Below are positions 11,922 through 23,099 of a stretch of DNA of 35,537 bases, in pieces; position 1 is the first letter of the stretch; every line of letters begins with the position of its first letter. A program made the translations under genes and the position numbers. The stretch comes from Heterobasidion occidentale (Eukaryota > Basidiomycota > Agaricomycetes > Russulales > Bondarzewiaceae). The notes under the pieces were generated by a model. That model worked only from the letters and a program-made list of their open reading frames with translations, was not told the DNA's origin and searched no databases. Where the stretch lies: the NCBI GenBank assembly GCA_039111635.1, contig JBCAQO010000080.1, positions 1-35,537 of the forward strand, read 5' to 3'.

Positions 11922-12790
11922 ATGAGTGAACAACGCTCTTGCAATCATGACAACAGGTTGGCATTCCCCGAGTTGCCTAGCATGCCAGACAGGAGCGACG
12001 CGCCTCGTTGCAGAGTGTTTCTCGACGGCAATGGTCCCCTGTGCCGCGTTCTCTTATCTACTGTTCACCAGCTTGACGATGACCAGACGGAAGAACATCC
12101 CTGCGTCATGCCTTGGTGCCATTCTATCCCCCTCACCCTCATGAACAAGGCTATGGCTTTCTTCGAGTCACTGCGGCACCCCGACGGCTCACCCATCGTC
12201 TATCCTACACACGAGAAGGATCTAGAGATGTCGCCGAGACACATGTGCGAATACACGTACATCTGGAGGCTGCGGCGTGCGTTTCTTAAGGCAATTTACG
12301 CGGCCAGTTGCAATGATCAGATGGGAAGTAACTGGCGATGGCCAAAGATCCACGGGTACCTGTATCGGGAGTACTCTGGTTACGGTCACGATCGCGCACA
12401 GCGAATGTTCTACCCGTGAGGATGAGCAGGCTGTGGGCCAGGTTCCTTACACTGTGCCGGACGTGGCCCAAATGAGTTGAGTGTTTTGTTTTATCTGAGA
12501 ATGTGGCTTGCTGATCGTACTTGGTCCTAGATTGGGCGGCGCTGCTCAACAGAGACATGAAACGAAGGAAATGGCGATCCTTTTTGTGGCGACATATCAG
12601 CCAAGGGTATGATTCGTTTGGAGAAGAAAATGTCAGGATGTGGTTCGCATGGCGCGAACGCAAGTACTCCATCAGCGGGGACCAATTTCTGTTCGATGAT
12701 GATATCCCGCCTCGCCTCGCCTATCTAGCATCCGGAACACAGGAAGCAGAGGAGGGTAAGTCAGCTGAATCTGGAACGGACGTCAGCTGA
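11922..12790 (+). CDS. Unknown fungal protein, two exons
   Basis: I do not recognise the family. A start at ATG 11922 (MSEQRSCNHDNRLAFPELP) leads into a Cys/His-bearing stretch (EEHPCVMPWCHSIP) and an aromatic, basic region (CEYTYIWRLRRAFLKAIY; WRWPKIHGYLYREYS). A second exon from about 12532 continues with DWAALLNRDMKRRKWRSFLW and NVRMWFAWRERKYSISGDQF, ending at the TGA of 12788-12790. The intron joining them is uncertain. A donor GTTACG at about 12380 gives a clean in-frame join to the CCTAG acceptor at 12530, while the stronger-looking GTGAGG at 12416 leaves the wrong phase. A frameshift is therefore an alternative. Its upstream region is separated by about 0.6 kb from the divergent Ulp1 start and contains the paired element, which points the other way. 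Confidence 0.5.
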
Positions 12791-13400
12791 CCAGAAGGCA
12801 TGGCGACAGTTGATCTTGTACAATCCGACGACGAAGGCTCCAGTTTGATCCATGTTGAAGCGGATAGAGAGCAGTCATTGTGATTAGGACAGGTCATCCC
12901 ACTCGATCGAAAAGACAGATTTTTCAAGTTCCACCATCTCTGATCGTATGAGCGCTTCGTATTGTGGTCAGTTGGCAGTCGTGTGCTTTGTCTTGTGTTG
13001 TATGTTTATGAGTAGTCCCCACTGAGAAGTTTCGTATCATGATGTACAAAAGAACGTGGTTATTTGGTGTTCATATTAGTGATGTCGATGAACATTTGTC
13101 GTCTATAATGCTGCGTGGTTGAAGCCTTGCTGTGTATGGCGGTCAAAGTGTCGTTTTATTCATTCCGCACGACAATGGAGGTTCCCACGAAAACTAAGCT
13201 CCCCACGAGACTGCACAACTCCCGAACACACGAGAATGACATCACACACGAAAAACAAAACCGCACACACATGTTACATCTCGGTCAAGCGCACACGAGA
13301 CTGACCAGTGTTGCGTATCATAAACTGTTTCGCAAAAAGATAATAAAAGTTGAATGTGGATCACTCTAGTCTCTACGCAAACGTTCTATTCTTGCTAACA
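12791..13400. other. Intergenic; no gene seen
   Basis: AT-richer sequence follows the stop of the unknown gene and probably includes its 3' end. No family character was found on either strand. Confidence 0.4.
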
Positions 13401-15664
13401 TATGTCCTGGACAGAGCTGCGCGCCTCTTCACTATGCTGTGCCACTGACACATCCATGGCTCGTCGCGCAAGGCGTCTCCGATCTCGAAGACAGCGGCGA
13501 GGCCACCCTCAATAAACTCAACACCCTCATCGTTACTCTCTTGTTTGTCTCTCCAAAGTTCCGTCCCTCTGGCTCTCAAGCTCCTACTGCCACAGGACGC
13601 GCTACCGGCTACTGGAAAATCACTAAGTACTGCACAACGCAAGCCCTCCGCATCGCCGGGTCCACCCCGGCGCGGCGCCCTGACCCTCGCCTCTAGCTAC
13701 GGCACTGCAGACGCGCCTGCCGGACGCGGAGCGCGCGCTCTGTGTCTCGTTCACGTTCATGCCGTTGCCTTGCATGGCGGTGGGCCTGCAGTCCGCATGC
13801 TGGACGAGGGACACTTTGTGGACGCAGATCAAGAAGGAAAAGTGGGAGAGCGCGGTGATGGAGTGCTTTGAAGGCGCCTTTAAGAGGTGCAAATGCGGCA
13901 CAAAGGAATTGGAGGAAAGGGGGGGACATGATCAGAATGGGGTGTCGGCCACGGTGTCGCCGTATCACGTTGGAAGCTTGTCGTTGATGATGAGCAGCCA
14001 CAGCTCTGCCCCGATCGCATGTGCGCCGCTCCCAGCGACCTTTGTCTTCGCGAGGGTGTTGGCGGAGAGCAAAGGCTTGAAGAGCCAGAAAATCTACGTC
14101 AGGGAGCCCGGATCATTCATGAAGAACTCGTACGCCTGCGGCGCAAGGGGGCACGTGTCAGCCGGTGTGTGGGAACACGAGCTGTTGAAGCCAAACCAGC
14201 GGAGCACACCGAAGGAACCGCTGTATGTCGCTGGATATGACGATCAGATCTTTATTTGCGCCATAGAGCGCTGTCTTCGCATCCAGCTTGTCGTACATGC
14301 TCGCAAATATCTCGGGGAGGTGTGTCTGCTACGGCTGTGAGTATGGTGTGGTCACGGCAGCATCGAAGGGACAGGGGCACGTACACGGAACTCCTTGAGC
14401 GTCGACTGTTCGCTCGCTGTGAACGTCTGGGCCGGTGGGCTCCGGGACTGCTGACTCGACGTGCGTTCTCCTTTCCTTGCTGTCGCATTTCGTGTGGTCA
14501 CGCTTGCGGGTGTAAATCGAAGATCCCCGCGTCAACTGTATGTATGCGGCCGATGGAATGTGACAAAGTCCATTTCTTCGTGTAGTATCTTACCGAAGAA
14601 GACAAGGCAGTCGAGCAGTTCGAAACCACGCGCCGCACGGCTGGCATCAACGTCACTCAAAACAAGGACGAGGAGCGTGCGTGGGCAAGAACACGGGCGC
14701 GAAGACGAGGGGGAGCCAGGCGAGGCGATGGGCGATGGCAACAACGAGGGCGACAACGAGGATAACAACGAGGAGTGATGGAGGGAAGAGTTCACAGGAT
14801 AGGCAATGCAAATTGCTTCAGGGAAAACTGGCTGGACAACTTGCATGAACTAGAATAGCATCCCAGTTTAAGTTACCTCCTCATTAGCTTCTTTACAATT
14901 TATGAGAGTGAAGACAACATACCGCGCTGTAGGGCCCTCTGAGACATCTTCTCTGCCGCGTGAATTTTGACCCCAGACCTGCAAACCGTATGAAATGTCC
15001 TGTCTTTTCATCCCACTACCTACGTCTCCGAATTCACTGCTCTTTCACCTCTCTCCCCTACCTCTTCCCTCCTTCCAACAGTGCCAATGTAACCCTCGGC
15101 ATCAATATCAAGGCTGTGGTTGTAGATCAGGGATGCGGCAGAAAAGACAACAAAAAACCTACAATTCTGCGCGAACAGATTGAATGAACCCACAATCGGG
15201 CGGATGACGTCCGAAGAAAAATCGAATCTTGCCCCGCAGCGCGTCGATGTGGAACGAGGTCGAGACTTTAAGACGGTACCAAGCGTATTTGGGGTTCATG
15301 ATTGAGAGTAGGTCGTGATGTGTGGTGAGGGTGCGAGGAGCGCAAACGAAACGCGAAGTGTGAAAGGGTTTAAGGAGAAAGGCGAATGCGAATGGAGAGC
15401 GAGTATGGTGAGCGAATGAATGCAAGCGCAAACGGATGGTAGTTGAGGACGTCACGTACCCGACACATATCCCCAACGACGTTCTCGCACGTCGAACAAT
15501 CGATGTGCACTTTCAAGGCAGCGCGTCGTTCTTCATCCACCAAACTCGACAACAGCGTACGCGGTGGCTTCTGTGAGCGTGGCGAGATCCGTGTTCTGCG
15601 CCCCAATGAGCATGATATGCCTCAGTAGCCCAAAGCTGGTCGGTATGCGGACCTTATTAAAGTC
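13400..15664 (-). other. Decayed coding remnants, mainly on the - strand
   Basis: No intact gene could be built. Several - strand stretches have protein-like composition, separated by stops: [18 protein letters not shown] (about 15650), DEERRAALKVHIDCSTCEN (about 15530), MNPKYAWYRLKVSTSFHID (about 15290) and FWLFKPLLSANTLAKTKVAG followed by WLLIINDKLPT (about 14090-13970). The last resembles the C-terminal part of a CRAL-TRIO/Sec14 lipid-binding domain ('K..LP..YGG'), but only weakly. Parts of the + strand (for example ECFEGAFKRCKCGTKELEE near 13860) are equally open, so strand is uncertain. Confidence 0.3.
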
Positions 15665-15674
15665 GTATAGAATC

Positions 15675-15970
15675 CCTCGAGGCGACTGATGAGTTTGTTG
15701 GAGAAGGTGAGTCCAGGTATAAGCATAAGGCCACGCTTCTTCGACCAGAAGATTGAGGCAAAAAACCGGAGAAGATGTCCTCTGCTGCGGCAAAGGCGGC
15801 TCACCGCTCAGCGAATGTGAAGCGACGATGAGAGATCCAGCGCGATGCCCAGTCCATCTTCCTCTTGATGCAGAGGATGATCTCAGTAGCATCGCAATTC
15901 GTAGGTCCAGTCTCGTTGTGAATATTTTCCATCATTATGTGCAACGCGGTGAAGCAGCACGCTGCCTGAT
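15675..15970 (-). pseudogene. Ribonucleotide reductase small subunit (R2) fragment, left arm
   Basis: On the - strand the fragment reads CCFTALHIMMENIHNETG, then IILCIKRKMDWASRWISHRR, a stop in place of the usual L after FTFAER, then [12 protein letters not shown], and after a frame change [20 protein letters not shown] and LISRLEGFY. These are consecutive segments of the R2 ferritin-like domain that makes dNTPs with R1. The ExxH pair of iron ligands (ENIH) survives. The fragment lacks the N-terminal third and everything after 'RLEGFY', so it cannot work. It is the inverted partner of the fragment at 23488-24130. Confidence 0.82.
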
Positions 15971-16005
15971 GGAGTCGCAAAGAACCACGGCTTAAAAGTA
16001 GTGGA

Positions 16006-16945
16006 TCTCTGGAGGAAAATCGCTCTCAGAAAGCTGCTCGTTGGGAGGTTAGATGGGGACAACACATTTCTGGAGGAACATCGCTCTCAGAAGCCGCGCG
16101 ACGCCATTGGGCTACGGCCGCTTGATGGCAGGGTGGGACGCAAAGGACGAGGGCCTACGAGCAACGCATTTCTGGAGGAACCTCGCTCTCAGAAAGCTGA
16201 TTGCCGAGAGGATATACGAAGATGGCCTGGGAACATCACATTTCTGGAGGAACCTCGCTCTCAGAAATGTCTCTCGACAGCCGCGAACCGCGCGCCGCCG
16301 TCTGATTGCGGTAGCTCGATGGCAAGGTGCGATGGAAAGAGCTTCGGCCTATGGGCAACGCATATCTGGAGGAAGGTCACTCTCAGAAAGCTGGTTGCCG
16401 GGAGGATAAATGGAAAGGCTCTGGGGACAACGCATTTCTGGAGGAAGGTCGCTCTCAAAAAGCTCGACAGGACGATAGAGGTGGCCGGCAAACAGCACAT
16501 TTCTGGAGGAAAGTCGCTCTCAGAAAACTGCTCGTTGGGGGGAGAGATGGGGATAACACATTCATGGAGGAAGACGCTCTAAGATATGTGTCTCAACAGC
16601 CGCGCAACGCCATCTGACTACACCCGCTTGATGGCAGGGTGGGACGCAAAGAACGACGGCCTATGGGCAGCGCATTTCTGGAGGAAGGCCGCTCTCAGAA
16701 AGCTGATTGCCGAGAGGATATACGAAGATGGCCTGGGAACATCACATTTCTGGAGGAAGGTCGCTCTCAGAAATGTCTCCCGACAGCCGCTAAACACGCG
16801 ACGCCGTCTGACTACGGCCGCTTGATGTCGGGGGAATGACAACGCACTTCTGGAGGAAAATCGCTCTCAGAAAGCTGCTCGACAGGAGGATAGACGGTGG
16901 CGGAGTGAGAGCAACCCATTCCCGGAGGAGGGTCACTCTCAGAAA
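16006..16945 (+). repeat. Left cluster: twelve copies of the 27-bp hairpin motif
   Basis: Copies start near 16006, 16067, 16169, 16241, 16363, 16435, 16500, 16561 (degenerate), 16675, 16747, 16847 and 16919. The consensus begins TTTCTGGAGGAA and ends TCGCTCTCAGAAA. The ends are complementary (TTTCTG against CAGAAA), and after a one-base bulge GAG pairs with CTC, giving a potential hairpin with an 8-base loop. Spacers are 34-100 bp and fall into a few related types. Open frames through the cluster (peptides such as HFWRKVALRKL) result from repetition and are not taken as genes. Confidence 0.9.
16090..16776 (+). repeat. 506-bp internal tandem duplication in the left cluster
   Basis: Segment 16090-16270 recurs at 16596-16776, offset by 506 bp. 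Both contain the same long spacer (GGCAGGGTGGGACGCAAAG), the motif, an identical spacer of about 45 bp (containing GATTGCCGAGAGGATATACG) and a second motif. The duplication postdates the origin of the motif cluster. Confidence 0.8.
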
Positions 16946-17071
16946 TTTGTCGATAGAGCTAAGAGCTGGTAATATGACGACGTCCGTACAGACATTCGGC
17001 CAAAGAGTGACCGTGGGACCGAAATCGCTGACCGTGGGAGCGGAGCTCACATGACTTCAAGTTGCCCCACT

Positions 17072-17320
17072 CATAGTCCTCAGGCGGTCGTCGTTGGGCA
17101 GCATCGTGTTTCGCGGCTGTCTAGGCAGTTTCTGAGAGCGTTTTTCCTCCAGAATTTGTCTTGTGGCGTCCTTATCGGTTGAAAGCTTTATTCCTTCATC
17201 TTCAAGTCTCCCTTTCCTTCCAGTCATCCCGCGGTCGTCACTGGGCGGTACCGTGTTTTCCGCGGCTGTCTAGGCAGTTTCTGAGAGCGTTTTTCCTCCA
17301 GAAATAGTCTTGTGCCGCTC
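17072..17320 (-). repeat. Two 149-bp units with the motif in opposite polarity
   Basis: Motif copies at 17129-17155 and 17278-17304 read TTTCTGAGAGCG..TTTTTCCTCCAGAA, the reverse of the cluster just upstream. Flanks match too (GCGGTCGTC, CGCGGCTGTCTAGGCAG), so these are tandem units with starts 149 bp apart. They end about 110 bp before the start codon of the next gene and so sit in its promoter or leader. Confidence 0.85.
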
Positions 17321-18739
17321 TTGTGCCACATCTGTTGAGACCTCTACTTTTCGTCTCCTTCACGTCGACGCACTCTCCTCCAGCAATTGTTCCGCTTCGA
17401 TCTTTTCATCACAATGAAAGCCTCCGTCTCCCGAGACCAATACCCCTGGGTTGAAGTCACGAGGTCGCAGCAGTCGGCATGGGTAGTTGTCGCATTTCGC
17501 CCCTGCCCTACCATGAGTTCCACATCTTACATCTCCAGAAACGCATTCACCCCGCCAGCGGACGTGACCTTCGACGCTGATCCATCTCGTGCCGGACGCC
17601 TGAAACCGTACGATTGGGCAGTAGATCCAGCTCCTCATGACTCGCGTTTTCCCTGGAGGCCCTTCATCCCAGTTGATCCTGGATCCATCAGGGGTGACTC
17701 TTCGGAATGGATTTTTCCAGCCTCCGAAGCAAGTCATGACTTTTATTGCTTCCCTTCTCGGACCATTCGCCCAGGATTGGTCAAGGCACACAACCAGATC
17801 AGAGCTTTTATCATCCGTTGTACCAGTGCGTTGAGAGACATTCTTGACTGGGATGGCAACCGGCCTCTCGAGGTTAGTGTGTTGCAGGAAGGGATTGTCT
17901 ATCCCTGGAAAACTGAAGAGGATGCACATATCACCTTTTGGCGATTACGTCGTCCCTTTCTCGACTGCTTTGGATTCATCAGCTTTCTTGTCTGGAGGAT
18001 TGAGCAGGGGTTTGGGCCGAAAGTGAGTGCTTTACAGGGTTGAGGTTTCTGCTTATATCTCATGTCTTGCTTTCTAGTGGCGTGATCGTCCTAAGGCTCA
18101 GGCCTCTTTGTCATTTGCTTTCGACCAACTGGATAAGTTCATCTTGGGCGCTCGCATCCGTGGAGTCACCATCGTCACACAGGGCTATCCAACCTGGGGT
18201 CCCGAAATGAAGACGACTTGGGAGCTTCTCAAGCTCGCACGAATCAATATTGCATACTCTTGGAGCGCTCGACAAGCGGGAGAGGTCAGCGCATTCGGTG
18301 ACCTCAGGCCCGATCGGTGGCGACTTAACGGGAAACCGTTCACGATTGTGTCCTACAAACCCCCGCCACAGACAACGTACCTGGCAATGCTGTGGGGTGA
18401 CGATCGTGGCATCATCGGCTCCAAAAAAGACAGAAGATGGGAGGATTACTACTGTTCAGCCTCTTATCTATCCGCAGACGATTGCGTCAACGTGCGCGTG
18501 TTTTACATGGAGACACAGATCGGGCTGGATCAGGACGATAGTGACGCTGAAGATCGTGAGGGTTGCACAGACCCTCCCTCCATTAGGGGGCGCACTTTCC
18601 ACCTGATCGACTGTGATATCAGCCGTCTTCGCCCAGAGAAAAAGCACGCAGAAATACTCAAGAAGAGAGCAGCGTCTAACAGTCGCCTTTCTGCGGTTCT
18701 CCTATACGACCACGATCGCATTCCTCGTTCTGCCCTGTC

Positions 18740-18860
18740 TCGACCTGCCCCTCCTCCGCCAGCCCCTCCTCCGCCAGCCCCTCCTCCGCCAGCCCCTCCT
18801 CCGCCAGCCCCTCCTCCGCCAGCCCCTCCTCCGCCAGCCCCTCCTCTGCCAGCCCCTCCA
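18740..18860 (+). repeat. 15-bp coding minisatellite (APPPP)
   Basis: About seven near-perfect copies of CCAGCCCCTCCTCCG encode a run of Ala-Pro-Pro-Pro-Pro. The array sits just before a frame change in the same gene, so slippage here may have contributed to the decay. Confidence 0.9.
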
Positions 18861-21559
18861 GCCCCTTCTCCGCCTGCCTCTCTCTACCCGCCCCTCCTCT
18901 GCCTGCCCCTTCGCAACATCAGCTGTCAAATGTGTCGCCTGTAGCAATACGTCGTACAGGGGTTGGTACGTTGTCCAGCGGCAACACGTCACAGGAGGTG
19001 CAGATGCACATTGACACCCCTGGTGCAGTGTCATCATCATTCCAGCCGCACTCTGAAGATCACGTTCAAGGCGTTGGACGGTCCGAGTCATCGGAGCATC
19101 TCAGGTATGCGTTTTCTTCAATCTCAGAGCGCAAAAACATTACTGACGAATATTTTTGGTGCGCAGCACAACAACAATGCTAGTTGACTCGCAGAGCCAG
19201 TATATGGCAATGGATATCGATTTGGAGGACCGGGGCACGGGTTTGTCTTCGTCGTCAGGCCCTCCATGTATTGTGTTGTCTGACTGCGACGCGATGCGGG
19301 AAGGCTCGTATGAGCAGGATGTGGTGATGAATGTCAACTCGGAGGTGGAGGACCGGGTTGAACGCAATTCTTCATCCAGTCATGCTCTTGTCGGCTCGAA
19401 TGACGATCCAAGCGAAGACGATGTGAGATTCTCGCGTTCTCCGAGCCCTGTCATCGTTCATGAGGGACATTTGGAGGTACACGCGGTCACATCCACTGAT
19501 GTTGTCGACAGGGAGAATTATCCTCCCGCCTTATTGCTGCGCTTTTCCCGAAAGTCTACCCGCACCTCCCGGCAGTGAATTCTTAAGAGGGCACTGGATA
19601 GCACCAGAAACCTTTCAATCTGAAGAAATGCTCATTGTCTCTCCCGGACGCTTGCGTACTTAGACAGCATCAAGGAAACAACTTCGGGAGGTTGGGCTCC
19701 CTATGCGCCGTTTGACGTTAGACCTCTGGCTATCGACACTGGCTTCTTGCGGGTATCTCACGTCAAGCTTCATCCGCTCACTGAGATCTGGTTGCTAGCC
19801 ATTTTGGAATGGAAGGCCTTTGAAGTCGAGGCGTTGCTGGAGGGATGTTGCAGCATGGGATGTCGTTCCGTCTCAGTTGGAATAGCATGTGGGGTCAGCA
19901 GAAGATCGCGGCCATGCTGAACGCCGTACGAATGAACCTCGTCCCAACTGGGTGGACGGAGACAACTTCCTCATAGGCGAGCGACAAGACTCTCTCTCCT
20001 CCTTTGGCCAGCTATATCAGGAGCGGGTTCGATGGCTCCTGCGACAAACCCTACGCAAGACGTCTTGTGGCGTATGGTGGCCTGCTTGGCGCCTTGTCAT
20101 CCATTTTGGGTCCAAGGACATAGTTCGGAGCTACCTGGAGGGGCCAGTGAATACACTGTCTGGGTGAACGATACACAGCTGGATCAGATCGCGAATCGGA
20201 GTGCCCAGAAGATGAAGAGAGCGATCTGGCTCTCAAATTACTCCTGGGGTTCACGGCGCTACCAGGAATGTGTCTCTGTGGCCCAGCATGGCCCTCTGGC
20301 GTGCCAGCTACCTCTGGAATGGTTCGTGGTCGTCATCTGCCGAGACATGGTTTCAAGACAATGTTGACAGTGTCTCCATGACGGCGAATTGACGCTCGAA
20401 CTTCTGTGCTGTGGTACTACACATTGCGGGGCGGGATAAGCGTGAACGTGGGGCGAATAAAAAACGTCTGGGAGCTGACAAACCTCTGGCGACCGTCCGG
20501 ACGTACAATCAAGAACGTCGTCCTGGCTTCCGCGTTGCATACCCCAGAATACTAATGTAGCACATAAGTTGTAAGTAGAATTCTTGATCCGTCGGCTGGC
20601 GACGTCATTTGAGATCGTGCTGCCGAGGATTCCGAGCATGTTTTCTTTTCTTGTTGAACCTTGAACTGGACTACATATCCAAACTTCTCCTTGTTATCGA
20701 TGTATTCTCGATTGCTGGCTCTTTCTCACAATGATTTGTCTCATCGCCAAAGGGCCTTGTCATTATATACACGTCGTAATCATGTCTGCTTTCAGGAGTC
20801 TCAGTGAAATTACGAAGCTACAAAGCGATTCACAGCTCTCTCCGGGCACCCCTTGGACCTGTCGGTGGGGAACGGGGGGGAAGTGTGACACGGGACGACC
20901 GAAATGTGAAACGCGCTCCTGCCCGCGATATTGATCACCGCCCTCACCAGCGCATCTCACCGTTTTTCTCCACCCACCTTCCTGGAACAGTAGGCCTTCC
21001 TCCTATCTAGATGTCGAAGAGCCTGCCGTTTGCAAGGTATGTGGACCCACCTCAAGGAATTGCACCCTTCAGACTTTTGTTTTTTCGCAGCGTCCTGATC
21101 AACTGGTCGTCTCTTTCTTATTATCCTTCGACGTTCGAAAGCCTTATCCAGACTATGAAAAATCTGCGGCGGACTGCAGTGCATTCAACTATGGACCGAG
21201 CTGTACACAGATGTGTACTATAGGCATCTTTTCAACGACATGTCTCGAGCTTTCACTATGGTCAGTCAGGGTTGGATTGGCGAGGCTTGGAGGGCTTGGC
21301 ACCCAGAGTTTTTCCTTCGGGAGTTATTATGCTCCCAGGGATAGGAGTGGAGATTTATCACCACTAGCAATTATTCGGAGGAATCAAGGTAGGTGATGCC
21401 TTTTGCTCGAAGGCTCTGAGTTTCATTGTTCCCCAACTCCGTAAGACTTCTCGACATCATTCGCGTGCTCGAGTAGCCCTGGGTCCGTTCTGCATCTGCC
21501 GATCCCCCAGGTTCTAGCGACACCAGCTGTAACACAGACAGGGCTTCTTCCCCTTCTTT

Positions 21560-21770
21560 GGCAAGAGCGTAGTGGATCCAATGTTGTCAGCTATAGTGCT
21601 GAGCCGTCTGTTGCGCCGACAATAATGGAGTGTCTTCTCAGCGTCATCATCGCCGGCACTCAATGGCAAAAGCGTAGTGACTTGAATGTTGTCAGCTATA
21701 GTGTTGAGGCGTCTGGTTCGCTGACGACTGATGAGTCTTATCTCAGTGTCATCATCACCGGCACTCAGCA
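21560..21770 (+). repeat. Tandem duplication of about 104 bp
   Basis: Two diverged copies begin GGCAAGAGCGTAGTG (about 21560) and GGCAAAAGCGTAGTG (about 21664). Both contain AATGTTGTCAGCTATAGTG and end CATCATC.CCGGCACTCA. In the + frame they encode two similar peptides of about 34 residues (SNVVSYSAEPS and LNVVSYSVEAS), so the duplication arose in a coding context. Confidence 0.8.
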
Positions 21771-22244
21771 CAGTTTTCAGCTACTCACCCCATTGCTGCT
21801 GAGCACTCTTTGATGGTCTCGCCCTTGCTTTCCCTGGCAGGTGCTAGTGCTATCCGTTCTCCATTGCCATCGCACAAAGCGTGGGTCTTGATTCCTTACC
21901 GGTAGCTAACCTTTTTGATTTGTCGTAGCCTGGGGAGCTTGCCTCATTCTCTCTTACCTCGGTCTTTACATTTACAGCTGGGTTTTTGATGATATTGTGT
22001 GTTTGATGATGATGGATGGGGACTACACTTCTGATTGTTTTAGAATCTTCTTACGCATGCTGGCTCGTTCAGCGTATTTACGTTTACTTTGAATGAATTC
22101 AGATACTCAAAAGGATATCAGATTGCTTGATCGAAATTCAACACCCGATTGGCCGACGCTGATCGGAGTTTGTCGGAATCCGAATCACGAGCGTCGATGT
22201 TGAACATCTGACAATGTGACCATCCTCCATCAATGTGATGCAGC

Positions 22245-23027
22245 TTTCTGAGAGCGACTTTCCTCCAGAATTGCGCTGTTTCCAGGCCACCTCCATCAAT
22301 GTGATGCAGCTTTCTGAGAGCGACTTTCCTCCAGAATTGCGCTGTTTCCAGGCCACCTCCATCTATTGTCCTGTCGAGCTTTCTGAGAGTGACTTTCCTC
22401 CAGAATTGCGCTGTTTCCAGGCCACCTCCATCTATTGTCCTGTCGAGCTTTCTGAGAGCGACTTTCCTCCAGAATTGCGCTGTTTCCAGGCCACCTCCAT
22501 CTATTGTCCTATCGAGCTTTCTGAGAGCGACTTTCCTCCAGAATTGCGCTGTTTCCAGGCCACCTCCATCTATTGTCCTGTCGAGCTTTCTGAGAGCGAC
22601 TTTCCTCCAGAATTGCGCTGTTTCCAGGCCACCTCCATCTATTGTCCTATCGAGCTTTCTGAGAGCGACTTTCCTCCAGAATTGCGCTGTTTCCAGGCCA
22701 CCTCCATCTATTGTCCTGTCGAGCTTTCTGAGAGCGACTTTCCTCCAGAATTGCGCTGTTTCCAGGCCACCTCCATCTATTGTCCTGTCGAGCTTTCTGA
22801 GAGCGACTTTCCTCCAGAATTGCGCTGTTTCCAGGCCACCTCCATCTATTGTCCTGTCGAGCTTTCTGAGAGCGACTTTCCTCCAGAATTGCGCTGTTTC
22901 CAGGCCACCTCCATCTATTGTCCTGTCGAGCTTTCTGAGAGCGACTTTCCTCCAGAATTGCGCTGTTTCCAGGCCACCTCCATCTATTGTCCTGTCGAGC
23001 TTTCTGAGAGCGACTTTCCTCCAGAAA
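22245..23027 (-). repeat. 69-bp tandem array, twelve motif copies
   Basis: Twelve copies of the 27-bp motif, reading TTTCTGAGAGCGACTTTCC on the + strand and hence inverted relative to the left cluster, lie at a strict 69-bp period; the first interval is 66 bp. Units differ by only a few bases (for example CCTGTCGAG against CCTATCGAG). Their spacer (GGCCACCTCCATCTATTGTC) is the reverse complement of a single-copy spacer in the left cluster (16462-16499). One unit was therefore amplified and homogenised in this arm. Because 69 is divisible by three, long open frames run through it on both strands; these are not taken as genes. Confidence 0.95.
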
Positions 23028-23099
23028 TGTGTTGCTTGTAGTCCCTCATTCTTTGCGTGCCACCCTACCATCAAGCGGCTGTAGTCAGATGGCGTCGCG

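Larger units (their letters stand above)
17414..21813 (+). pseudogene. Large unknown agaricomycete gene, broken in several frames
   Basis: From ATG 17414 (second ATG 17512, MSSTSYISRNAF) an open first exon runs to 18022. It splices cleanly at 18078 (GFGPK to WRDRPKAQASL) and continues past TIVTQGYPTWGPEMKTTWE to a proline-rich APPPP repeat at 18740-18860. Beyond it the frame changes near 18880. A Ser/Asp-rich stretch follows (EDRGTGLSSSSGPP, about 19225). Two more frame changes near 19550 and 19640 lead to FLRGHWIAPETFQSEE, then GGWAPYAPFDVRPLAIDTGF and KLHPLTEIWLLAILEWK. Later pieces are SMALWRASYLWNGSWSSSAE (about 20290), GWIGEAWRAWHPEFFLREL (about 21270) and a duplicated tail (21560-21770). 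I remember this order from a family of long uncharacterised agaricomycete proteins. No catalytic motif was seen. Four or more lesions argue for a decaying gene; the end point is approximate. Confidence 0.6.

Noticed and set aside
13400..15660. A complete CRAL-TRIO/Sec14 gene
   Set aside because: Only one weak C-terminal resemblance was found, and no exon series could be joined in frame. It is kept only as a possible relic.
18702..19091. - strand frame encoding repeated GWRRR units
   Set aside because: It is the antisense shadow of the APPPP minisatellite in the + strand gene.
16006..23027. CRISPR-like array (short conserved repeat with spacers)
   Set aside because: The host is clearly eukaryotic. 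Spacers in the left cluster are related to one another and variable in length, and in the right array they are identical. This is tandem and dispersed repeat DNA.
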